NCBI GenBank assembly: GCA_020048795.1 | Contig: JAIFMA010000151.1 | Location: 1-9,507 of the forward strand | Direction of reading: 5' to 3' | Origin: Rhodoferax sp. | Lineage (GTDB): Bacteria > Pseudomonadota > Gammaproteobacteria > Burkholderiales > Burkholderiaceae_C | Length of the DNA: 9,507 nt | In this document: one piece after another, positions 1-5,789 of the stretch | How the letters are laid out: the number at the start of each line of letters is the position of its first letter | Position numbering within the stretch: position 1 is the first letter of the stretch | Translations under genes and position numbers: made by a program | The notes under the pieces: model-generated | Databases searched by the model: none | Seen by the model: only the letters and a program-made list of their open reading frames with translations | What the model was told of the DNA's origin: nothing

Positions 1-218
1 AACTACCCTCGGATATCGCGTTTCATGAGGAAGCCTTTTTCTCTTGGCATCAAAAAGCCACCACTATGAGACTAGCAATAATTTTTATATATTCAGCTCG
101 ATATCTTAATTACATTACTATCGACTCGAGGATAAAGCTAGAACCTGTAATCATGGATGCCATTGGAAATCTACAGGCAGTTCAAGATATTTTTTCCACT
201 CGACCAGAGAGTAAATAA
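1..218 (+). CDS. C-terminal end of an unrecognised protein, cut by the window start
   Basis: A reading frame is open from the left edge (first full codon at base 3) for 71 codons to a TAA at 216-218, only two bases before the ATG of the ATPase gene. In DNA this AT-rich, so long an open frame ending exactly where the next gene begins supports a real gene whose start lies outside the window. The visible part has no motif I recognise. It contains a short hydrophobic patch (RLAIIFIYSARYL, about residues 22-34), then a probably helical tail rich in I, L, V and D/E, ending in TRPESK. It is clearly AT-richer than the chromosomal genes to the right, as is the ATPase. The two-base spacing implies co-transcription and translational coupling, so the protein probably works with the ATPase. 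Its function is unknown. Confidence 0.6.
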   Translation, partial: LPSDIAFHEEAFFSWHQKATTMRLAIIFIYSARYLNYITIDSRIKLEPVIMDAIGNLQAVQDIFSTRPESK

Positions 219-220
219 TA

Positions 221-1831
221 ATGTCTGATTTTTTCTTTCGAACTGAAGATATTCGACCCGAAGAGGTACTTAATTATTTTGTAGAAACCACCAAAGATCG
301 ACAAATCGTTGACGCGCTGAAGAACAGAAATCCTGCTGTACTGGTCGGAAGCCGCGGTGTAGGCAAATCATTTCTCCTACGTGTCGCCCAAAAAGAACTT
401 CTTGACGCGTTTGAAGTCGAACGCATTTTTCCGGTATATATAAGCTTTGTAAGAAGCTCTTTGCTGCATTCGTCTGACCCTTGCCAATTCAAGCACTGGA
501 TGTTGGCTAGGATTTGCTCGTTGGTAATACGCACACTGGCGAAATCCGGCTTACTTGGCGCTGTACCTAAGAGTATAGGACTGCTGGCTGGCAGTTCGGT
601 AACCTCATCAATCCAGAGAACCAAAGTCGAAGAAATCGCAGAGGCTTACGAGGCGTCGTGGAAGACACCACAGGCTGTCGTCGATTCAGAAGGTCTTCCA
701 ACAATTGATGATTTCAAGGAGGCACTCGAGGACCTAGCCGATACTCTGAAAATTTCACGCTTTGCGCTCTTTTTTGACGAAGCTGCACATATTTTTTTGC
801 CAGAACAGCAGCGTCAGTTTTTCACGATGTTCAGAGATTTACGTTCTCATTGCATAACGTGTAATGCAGCAGTATATCCTGGTGTGACAAGTTTTGGTGA
901 TACTTTTCAACCAGTTCATGACGCAACCATGCTGTCAATTGAGCGTGATGTGCTGTCATCCGACTATGTCGATAACATGCGTGAAATTGTGCAGAAGCAG
1001 GCCGACAGTAGCTTGTTAGCCCAGATAGCGCAATATGGGAAGAACTTTTCTACCCTCGCCTATGCGGCTACTGGAAATCCTCGCTTACTTCTAAAGACCA
1101 TAGCACGATGCCCGAAAGTAAATTCACAGCAAGTTAATGAAACAATTCGGGATTTCTATCGTACTGAGATTTGGGCAGAGCACTCAACACTGTCTGAGAA
1201 ATATATTGGACATAGGGCTCTTATAGATTGGGGTCGCGAATTTATCGAAGGGCAAGTTATCCCTGAACTGAAGGCAAAAAATGACCAGTATTTAACTTCG
1301 GACAAAGCAACTTCGGCCTTCTTCTGGATTCATCGAGACGCACCCGAGGTTGTTAAAGAGTCCTTGAGGGTGCTATCGTACACAGGTGTTGTTGTTGAGC
1401 ATGCTGTTGGCATCAAGGCCAGTCGAGCTGAAATTGGCAAGCGTTACTTGATTAACCTTGGTTGCCTTTTTTCTTATGAGATATCACCCACCAACTCTGG
1501 TTTTGAAATTGCGCGAGAACTGACACCAAAAAGAATGACGGAGTACGGTGCCAATCATCCGTCATTTCGGAGCCTTACCGACCAACGCTCCATTAATGTC
1601 AATTCCGGAATTGATTTGGTTTTAAACGCACAGCTGGATAAGCCGGCAACAGTGCTTGACTTAACTCCTTGGCAGCTAGAAAAGCTGAAGGAGTTAGGCC
1701 TACAAACAGTTCGAGACGTCTTAAATTCGACCGAAGAGAAATTGAAGGAAGCGAACTATGTGGGGGATGTACGGGCCCGACGCATGCGAAATGCTGCCAT
1801 TGCAGCGGTACTTGAGTATTTGTCTGGGTGA
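221..1831 (+). CDS. ORC/Cdc6-like AAA+ P-loop ATPase with C-terminal helix-hairpin-helix-like domain
   Basis: This is a 536-residue predicted cytoplasmic ATPase. Seen in the sequence: a Walker A loop GSRGVGKS at residues 43-50, a hydrophobic strand ending in Walker B acidic residues (FALFFDEA, D186-E187), a conserved-looking strand AAVYPGVTSFG near 216-226, and TGNPRLLLK near 284-292, whose R288 fits a sensor-2 arginine of the Orc1/Cdc6 type. The N-terminal FFFRTEDIRPEEVLNYFVET resembles bacterial proteins named ORC-CDC6 family AAA ATPase. Residues about 360-420 could form a winged-helix-like region. Residues about 481-536 (LTPWQLEKLKELGLQTVRDV onward) resemble the helix-hairpin-helix fold of RNA polymerase alpha CTD or DUF4332, which suggests nucleic-acid or partner binding. 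The ATG is two bases after the previous stop, so the genes form an operon. No transmembrane segment or nuclease motif is visible. A defence role is inferred from family type and island location, not shown. Confidence 0.8.
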   Translation: MSDFFFRTEDIRPEEVLNYFVETTKDRQIVDALKNRNPAVLVGSRGVGKSFLLRVAQKELLDAFEVERIFPVYISFVRSSLLHSSDPCQFKHWMLARICSLVIRTLAKSGLLGAVPKSIGLLAGSSVTSSIQRTKVEEIAEAYEASWKTPQAVVDSEGLPTIDDFKEALEDLADTLKISRFALFFDEAAHIFLPEQQRQFFTMFRDLRSHCITCNAAVYPGVTSFGDTFQPVHDATMLSIERDVLSSDYVDNMREIVQKQADSSLLAQIAQYGKNFSTLAYAATGNPRLLLKTIARCPKVNSQQVNETIRDFYRTEIWAEHSTLSEKYIGHRALIDWGREFIEGQVIPELKAKNDQYLTSDKATSAFFWIHRDAPEVVKESLRVLSYTGVVVEHAVGIKASRAEIGKRYLINLGCLFSYEISPTNSGFEIARELTPKRMTEYGANHPSFRSLTDQRSINVNSGIDLVLNAQLDKPATVLDLTPWQLEKLKELGLQTVRDVLNSTEEKLKEANYVGDVRARRMRNAAIAAVLEYLSG

Positions 1832-2235
1832 TCTGCCAGTGGCGGCTTATTGGCTGTCAATTTGAGATTTTGGAAGACCGCTCCCGCAGCATGATCGACT
1901 TACAACTCTACAGCGTGAAAGACCGCAACCTGTCTGATGCGGAAGTAGAAATAGAGGTTCCCAGAGCTACGTTTTTGACGTCGACGGCATCCCTTATGCG
2001 AACGTTTCCGGGATGCGACATTCTCTGCGGGTGCTTTGCAACCATCACCACGGGTGATCACGCCTGGTCTTGAACGTGGTGACCATGGTCAGTGCATAGG
2101 TGAGCCCGACGATATAGACGTCATCATTCGTGACATGGATGAAATTGACAGCGGCTTTCACAACGTCGAACTCTACGACCCGTTGGTCGCCATCCCAGCC
2201 CGAGCCGGACTGGAACGCGAAGCAAGGAGCACTCA
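1832..2235. other. About 400 bp between ATPase and recombinase without a convincing gene
   Basis: No protein family was recognised here. Three weak readings exist. A GTG at 1828 overlapping the ATPase stop (GTGA) opens a plus-strand frame to 2073 whose first ~45 codons look coding. A plus-strand frame entered at ATG 2036 ends at 2239 and overlaps the recombinase start as ATGA. A minus-strand frame between about 2235 and 2045 also has coding-like codon choice. From 1938 another plus frame stays open to a TGA at 2052-2054 and reads more protein-like (FDVDGIPYANVSGM) than the GTG frame does at that point, which would fit a frameshifted, decaying gene. No terminator separates the ATPase from this stretch. 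The base composition shifts here from AT-rich to GC-rich, suggesting a junction of segments with different origins. Confidence 0.35.
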
Positions 2236-2943
2236 ATGAAAAACAACCTGCCCGTGCCGGACGTGCCGGGCCTGTACATGCGCCCCGGCAAGCGGCGCGT
2301 CTTGTACTTCTGTAAACCACAGAACAAATACACACCGCTGGGCTACGACCTCGACGGTGCCAACCCGTGCCTGGGCGTGGCACGTAACATGGAGCGCGCT
2401 CGCACTCGCAAGGTGTCCATCGAGGAATTCAACGCGTTCATGGCTCACGCCAAGGCCAAGGGTGGCTCAGCGTACCTCGTGGCCCTGATCGGCTGCACCG
2501 TGGCCTTGACCGGCAGACGACGTGCCGAGATCCTGCACTTGACGCGCGCCGCACTGCAGCCCGAGGGGTTCAGGGTGAAGGACTGCAAGACCAAGGTCGG
2601 CGAGCCTGAACGCCACTACCTCGTCGAGTGGTCGGGCCTGCTGCACACGCTCGTGTCTGAGGTCGCCGCCATCAAGCGCCGTGTACCGAGCATCTATCTG
2701 TTCGCCACGCTCGACGGCGCGACGTACACAGACCCAGGCTTCAAATGTCTGTGGAACCGACTGATGGTCAGCTATGCCGGTGACGTCAAGAGTGAGAAGT
2801 GGTTCACAGCGCACGACCTGCGCGCACTCTACGTCTCGGAGATGTTGTTCCAAGAGCGTGACCCGCACACGCACAAACAAGAGAAGACCATGAACCGGGT
2901 CTATGATCGACGAGATTTGATCAAGGTAACGCCGCTGGCGTGA
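2236..2943 (+). CDS. Phage/island-type tyrosine recombinase, apparently missing its core-binding domain
   Basis: This is a 235-residue site-specific recombinase, expected to integrate or excise the element at the adjacent tRNA-His. The catalytic domain is complete by eye: Arg I R95 in TGRRRAEIL, the beta-hairpin lysine near K118 or K120, box II H193-D-L-R196, H213, and the nucleophile Y223 in NRVYDRRD, exactly ten residues after H213. The N-terminus (residues 1-38, LPVPDVPGLYMRPGK to PLGYDLD) resembles the start of longer betaproteobacterial integrases of roughly 330-370 residues. It runs straight into NPCLGVARNMERARTRKV, which in those relatives follows the SAM-like core-binding domain. About 120-140 residues therefore seem to be missing in frame near residue 40. 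It is GC-rich, unlike the ATPase. The gene points toward tRNA-His and ends just before a terminator. It is probably unable to recombine DNA, although the catalytic part may still fold. Confidence 0.85.
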   Translation: MKNNLPVPDVPGLYMRPGKRRVLYFCKPQNKYTPLGYDLDGANPCLGVARNMERARTRKVSIEEFNAFMAHAKAKGGSAYLVALIGCTVALTGRRRAEILHLTRAALQPEGFRVKDCKTKVGEPERHYLVEWSGLLHTLVSEVAAIKRRVPSIYLFATLDGATYTDPGFKCLWNRLMVSYAGDVKSEKWFTAHDLRALYVSEMLFQERDPHTHKQEKTMNRVYDRRDLIKVTPLA

Positions 2944-2959
2944 CCGCGACCACAAAGAA

Positions 2960-2988
2960 AAACCCGCTTTTGAGCGGGTTTCTTTTTG
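2960..2988 (+). terminator. Rho-independent terminator after the recombinase, likely bidirectional
   Basis: A 9-bp perfect stem (AAACCCGCT with AGCGGGTTT) encloses a 4-base loop and is followed by CTTTTTG. It begins 16 bases after the recombinase stop codon. On the minus strand the same hairpin is followed by TTCTTTG, with the stem itself ending in Ts. It could therefore also stop the minus-strand tRNA-His transcript that enters from the right, since no other terminator is visible downstream of that tRNA. Confidence 0.8.
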
Positions 2989-3012
2989 TCGTCTGTCCGT
3001 TAGATCGGAGGC

Positions 3013-3064
3013 TTGCTACGCTAAACCGTTTTTGCTACGATTCCTTACTCAAAAATGATAGCAA
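3013..3064. repeat. Short TTGCTA repeats next to tRNA-His, candidate recombinase arm sites
   Basis: TTGCTACG occurs at 3013-3020 and again at 3032-3039, a spacing of 19 bp. TTGCTA recurs inverted (TAGCAA) at 3059-3064. A second inverted pair, TTCCTT at about 3041-3046 and AAGGAA at about 3063-3068, overlaps the third copy. The cluster lies between the recombinase terminator and the 3' end of tRNA-His, where the arm-type binding sites of a tyrosine integrase are normally found. Binding by this recombinase is inference. Confidence 0.4.
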
Positions 3065-3079
3065 GGAACCTAGTGTTTA

Positions 3080-3104
3080 TGGGGTGGCTGATGGGGCTCG
3101 AACC
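3080..3104. other. Candidate island attachment site at the 3' end of tRNA-His
   Basis: The acceptor/T-arm end of tRNA-His abuts the recombinase and its candidate arm sites, the usual arrangement at one end of an element integrated into a tRNA gene. The tRNA is intact, so the integrated copy restored its 3' end. The matching direct repeat should lie left of the window, because I see no second copy of this stretch here. The exact core boundaries cannot be read from one end. Confidence 0.45.
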
Positions 3105-3156
3105 CACGACAACAGGAATCACAATCCTGGACTCTACCAACTGAGCTACAGCCACC
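3080..3156 (-). tRNA. tRNA-His (anticodon GTG)
   Basis: The minus strand folds as a full cloverleaf. The acceptor stem is GTGGCTG paired with CAGCCAC. The D-arm reads GCTCAGTTGGTAGAGT. The anticodon stem-loop is CAGGA-TTGTGAT-TCCTG with anticodon GTG (His), and the T-arm contains GGGTTCGAGCCCC. A G sits at position -1 opposite discriminator C73, the histidine identity pair. CCA is encoded at the 3' end (3080-3082 on the plus strand). It lies 43 bp after ppiD with its own promoter. Its 3' end faces the recombinase, so it is the likely integration target of the island. Confidence 0.97.
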
Positions 3157-3167
3157 GCAGGAATACC

Positions 3168-3194
3168 ATTATAACTTACGCTCTTCACTTGTAA
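3168..3194 (-). promoter_or_regulatory. Promoter of tRNA-His
   Basis: A perfect minus-strand TATAAT (3168-3173) would place the transcription start about five bases before the mature tRNA 5' end. The best -35 match is weak: TTACAA at 3189-3194 with a short 15-base spacer. The promoter fits inside the 43-bp gap after the ppiD stop, so tRNA-His can be made independently of ppiD. Confidence 0.6.
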
Positions 3195-3199
3195 TCGAG

Positions 3200-5146
3200 C
3201 TATGGCGTTCCGGGGGTTCGAATTTTTGCCGACACAGCCACGCCCCCGATGGGCTCAGCGACCAAAATCTGAGCCTTCAGCCGATCTTTCAATGCTGCGT
3301 AATAGGCCTGCGCCTCAGCCGCCGTCCACCATTGTGCATATTGGTCACGATCCCTCCGCGCCGATGCTTGCGCTGCCTCTAGTCTCGGTATCAGTTTGTT
3401 CAAGCGCACCACCGCGTAACCCTTGCTGCCCAAATCAACGCCTATCCATGCAGGCAATGACGTGGCATCGGCTCTCAAAGCCGCAGTCACAATTTCACTG
3501 GCAACACCTTGTGGCTGATCGCGCGACACCACCAGTGCAACCGGCATTTCAGCTTTGCCAGGGTTGGCCTTCCATTGCGCTAGTTTTTCGGTACCATCCT
3601 TTTTTGCCAATTCTGTGGCTTGGGCGGCTATGACCCGTTCGAGCACAGACGCACGTACCTCGGCCAGTGGCAATGTCCGAGCCAAACTGTGTTTGATCAC
3701 CCGCGCCGCGGCCAGATGGCTCACGGCTGTCTCGATGGCCTCAGTGTTGCGCTTCTTTTCGGTCGAATCAGGGGCAAATACAGCTGCAAGAAACTTTTCG
3801 TTGGCCAGTACGCCCGACGCACCCGCCGCGGGATGACGCAGTAATTTGCTCGCAGTCTTGATTTCAAGATGAAGCTTGTCGGCTACTGGTTTGAGGCTGT
3901 CAGACTGCTCATAAACCGTGTTTGTAAATAACTCCGCCACTTCAGCGTACTTGCGTTGTGCCTGCTGAGTTTTCAGGTTGCTCTCGATACTAGGGCGAAG
4001 TTCCTCAAAGCTGCGTTCTTTGGGTAACTTGATATCAGTCAGCTTGATGATGTGATATCCAAAATCAGACTCCACGACCGCGCTGAGACTGCCCTTCTTC
4101 ATGGCAAAAACCGCGTCTTCAAACGGCTTGACCATGGCACCTCGTTGGAAAAAACCTAGGTCGCCGCCTTTGGCCGCAGAACCGGGATCCTGAGAAACGG
4201 TCTTGGCCAGTTCAGCAAAATTGTCAGAATTCAACTGTAGCTTCTTCAGCAGTTCATCAGCCTGGGTTTTCGCCTTTTGGCGATCTGCCACCGCTGCTGC
4301 TTTAGGCGCATTGATCAGTATGTGACTGGCACGCCGCTCTTCGTTGCCACTTAAACGTGATACGTTCTGATCGTAATAGGACTTCAGGTCGGCCTCCGAA
4401 ATTTGAATACTCTTTTTGACTGAATCGATGTCCAGTACCACGTACTCGATATCAGCTTGTTCTGGTGCCTGAAACAGGGTCTGATTGGCCTGAAAATAGG
4501 CGTTGAGATCTGCGTCAACTGGATTGACCTTCGGGGCGTAGTTGGCACTCTGGAAGTTGACGACCTGAATTTCCCGCTTTTCAAAAAAAGCCCTTAGCGC
4601 CACCTCAGCAACAGCCGAAGTGGCGAAACCTGACATTCGAACGCCCGCTTCAATTTGCTGTTTGGACAAGTCCTGGCGTACGCTGCTCTCTAGGCCCTCG
4701 GGGGTCAAGCCCTGGCTGGCCGCCAGTTGCCGGTAACGATCCATATCCAGTTTGCCATCGGGCTTGCGCAGTGAAGCGATGCCCGGATCCTCCTGCAAGT
4801 ATCTTGCCAAACGCGCATCACTGGTGAACAGATTTGACTTCTTGGCCGCAAGCGACAGCACTTGATCACGCACCATCCGCTCCAGCGTTGCATACCGCGC
4901 CTCGGCAGAATCCAACAATTTGGGATCAACATTGGGCATCGATGCCCTGACACGATCAGCCTCCGCCTGATGCGCCCGATCCCATTGTGTTTGTGTGATG
5001 TCGATGCCGCCCACTCGGGCAACAGCCACATCGGAGTCGCCCATTCTGTTGTAGCCATCAATACCAAACAATACAAACGATGGGATGATCAGCAAAAACA
5101 TCAGGATCATCATGATCTTGGTGTGTTTTCGGACGAAATCAAACAT
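3200..5146 (-). CDS. ppiD: PpiD-type peptidylprolyl isomerase / periplasmic folding chaperone
   Basis: PpiD is a membrane-anchored chaperone with a parvulin-type domain that helps proteins leaving the Sec translocon fold in the periplasm. The protein begins MFDFVRKHTK, followed by one hydrophobic anchor (about residues 11-28, IMMILMFLLIIPSFVLFG). It then has a SurA-like N-terminal chaperone region (VARVGGIDITQTQWDRA onward) and a parvulin domain at about 272-373, with RRASHILI, GGDLGFFQRG, MVKPFEDAVF and DFGYHIIKL. A C-terminal helical region follows. The length of 648 residues is normal for the family. I chose the ATG at 5144-5146 because AGGAGA lies 8 bases upstream; a TTG two codons earlier would be too close to it. 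The start lies just after the terminator following tRNA-Val, so ppiD depends on read-through or on a promoter not obvious here. Confidence 0.95.
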   Translation of the reverse strand: MFDFVRKHTKIMMILMFLLIIPSFVLFGIDGYNRMGDSDVAVARVGGIDITQTQWDRAHQAEADRVRASMPNVDPKLLDSAEARYATLERMVRDQVLSLAAKKSNLFTSDARLARYLQEDPGIASLRKPDGKLDMDRYRQLAASQGLTPEGLESSVRQDLSKQQIEAGVRMSGFATSAVAEVALRAFFEKREIQVVNFQSANYAPKVNPVDADLNAYFQANQTLFQAPEQADIEYVVLDIDSVKKSIQISEADLKSYYDQNVSRLSGNEERRASHILINAPKAAAVADRQKAKTQADELLKKLQLNSDNFAELAKTVSQDPGSAAKGGDLGFFQRGAMVKPFEDAVFAMKKGSLSAVVESDFGYHIIKLTDIKLPKERSFEELRPSIESNLKTQQAQRKYAEVAELFTNTVYEQSDSLKPVADKLHLEIKTASKLLRHPAAGASGVLANEKFLAAVFAPDSTEKKRNTEAIETAVSHLAAARVIKHSLARTLPLAEVRASVLERVIAAQATELAKKDGTEKLAQWKANPGKAEMPVALVVSRDQPQGVASEIVTAALRADATSLPAWIGVDLGSKGYAVVRLNKLIPRLEAAQASARRDRDQYAQWWTAAEAQAYYAALKDRLKAQILVAEPIGGVAVSAKIRTPGTP

Positions 5147-5154
5147 GCGCAAAA

Positions 5155-5160
5155 TCTCCT
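5155..5160 (-). promoter_or_regulatory. Ribosome binding site of ppiD
   Basis: AGGAGA on the minus strand, 8 bases before the ATG, decides the start in favour of MFDFVRKH over the in-frame TTG at 5150-5152. It lies only about ten bases past the U-tract of the preceding terminator. Confidence 0.75.
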
Positions 5161-5170
5161 TGAGGGCAAC

Positions 5171-5197
5171 AAAAAAGGCGAACTTTGTGTTCGCCTT
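5171..5197 (-). terminator. Strong rho-independent terminator after hupB-tRNA-Val
   Basis: On the minus strand AAGGCGAAC and GTTCGCCTT form a perfect 9-bp stem around the loop ACAAA, and the T-run continues past the stem (TTTT, then G). It follows the tRNA-Val CCA end by nine bases and precedes the ppiD ribosome binding site by about ten, so it separates hupB-tRNA-Val from ppiD transcription. Confidence 0.88.
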
Positions 5198-5206
5198 AAT
5201 GTGGGG

Positions 5207-5282
5207 TGGTGGGTGATGACGGGCTCGAACCGCCGACCTACGCCTTGTAAGGGCGCCGCTCTACCAACTGAGCTAATCACCC
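5207..5282 (-). tRNA. tRNA-Val (anticodon TAC)
   Basis: A complete cloverleaf reads on the minus strand. The acceptor stem is GGGTGAT with ATCACCC, discriminator A, and encoded CCA. The D-arm is GCTCAGTTGGTAGAGC. The anticodon stem-loop GCGCC-CTTACAA-GGCGT gives anticodon TAC (Val), and the T-arm is GGCGGTTCGAGCCC. It starts 16 bases after the hupB stop, with no room for a normal promoter, so it is probably processed from the hupB transcript by the tRNA-processing RNases. Confidence 0.97.
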
Positions 5283-5298
5283 CACCTATAAACAGACA

Positions 5299-5571
5299 TC
5301 AATTCAAAGCATCTTTCAAGGCCTTGCCTGGGCGGAATTTGGGAACCTTGGCTGCCTTGATTTTAATCGATGCGCCGGTTCTGGGATTTCTCCCGACACG
5401 CGCTGCACGTTTGCCAACAGCGAAGGTACCAAAACCCACCAGAGAAACCGAACCGCCCTTTTTTAATGTGTTTTGAACAGCAGAAATAGCGGCTTCAAGC
5501 GCACGCGCAGCGGCAGCCTTGGAAATATCAGCGGTGTCGGCAATGTGATCAATCAGTTCGGTTTTATTCAC
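5299..5571 (-). CDS. hupB: DNA-binding protein HU (HupB)
   Basis: HU is a small nucleoid protein that binds and bends DNA with little sequence specificity as a dimer. From the GTG at 5569-5571 the protein is 90 residues, the usual HU length, and begins MNKTELIDHIA. A TTG four codons earlier is in frame, but GAGG at 5578-5581 lies 6 bases before the GTG and overlaps that TTG, so the GTG is the start. The family motif is clear: GFGTFAVGKRAARVGRNPRTG at about 46-66. The beta-arm tip R61-N62-P63 carries the intercalating proline. The first half is the helical dimer core. tRNA-Val follows within 16 bases and is then closed by a terminator, so hupB and tRNA-Val probably form one transcription unit. 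Confidence 0.97.
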   Translation of the reverse strand: MNKTELIDHIADTADISKAAAARALEAAISAVQNTLKKGGSVSLVGFGTFAVGKRAARVGRNPRTGASIKIKAAKVPKFRPGKALKDALN

Positions 5572-5789
5572 GGCAAGCCTCAAACAGGGAAAATAGGGCT
5601 AGTGGATGCCCACAAAACCTTCAACCTGGAGAGGCCACACAGCACACACAAGGTCGAGTGCAAAAGATGCGGGGTCACCTCTGCGAGCAGCGATTCTAAG
5701 CCGATTCACGGGCTCGAATCACCCAGCAGGGCAATCTTTCTCTCCGGTGTTTCGAAAGCCGGTTCACTGCCAAAGCATCCAATCCCAAA
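5572..5789 (-). promoter_or_regulatory. hupB upstream region with candidate -10 and a palindrome
   Basis: This 218-bp gap between pgsA and hupB should hold the hupB promoter. The clearest -10 match on the minus strand is TAGAAT (5693-5698), but no good -35 stands at the right distance. A second, weaker option is TTGAAG followed by TATTTT nearer the start codon. The plus strand shows GATTC twice and inverted GAATC once within 5692-5720. An imperfect palindrome CCGGTGTTTCGAAAGCCGG lies at 5744-5762, just after pgsA. No T-run follows it, so it is not a typical terminator. No RNA gene was recognised. Confidence 0.35.

Noticed and set aside
1..2235. Second copy of the tRNA-His 3' end that would mark the other island boundary
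   Set aside because: I found no matching acceptor/T-arm string by eye; the other boundary is probably outside the window.
2467..2955. Minus-strand open frame opposite the recombinase
   Set aside because: It lies antisense to intact tyrosine recombinase catalytic motifs and shows no family features.
3202..3633. Plus-strand open frames opposite ppiD
   Set aside because: These are antisense shadows of a clear full-length PpiD.
5695..5745. Possible tRNA remnant (GGGCTCGAATC resembles a T-arm) in the pgsA-hupB gap
   Set aside because: Only a short T-arm-like string is present; no acceptor, D-arm or anticodon stem could be paired with it.
5744..5762. Palindrome after pgsA as a rho-independent terminator
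   Set aside because: No T-tract follows on the minus strand and the stem has a bulge near its middle.
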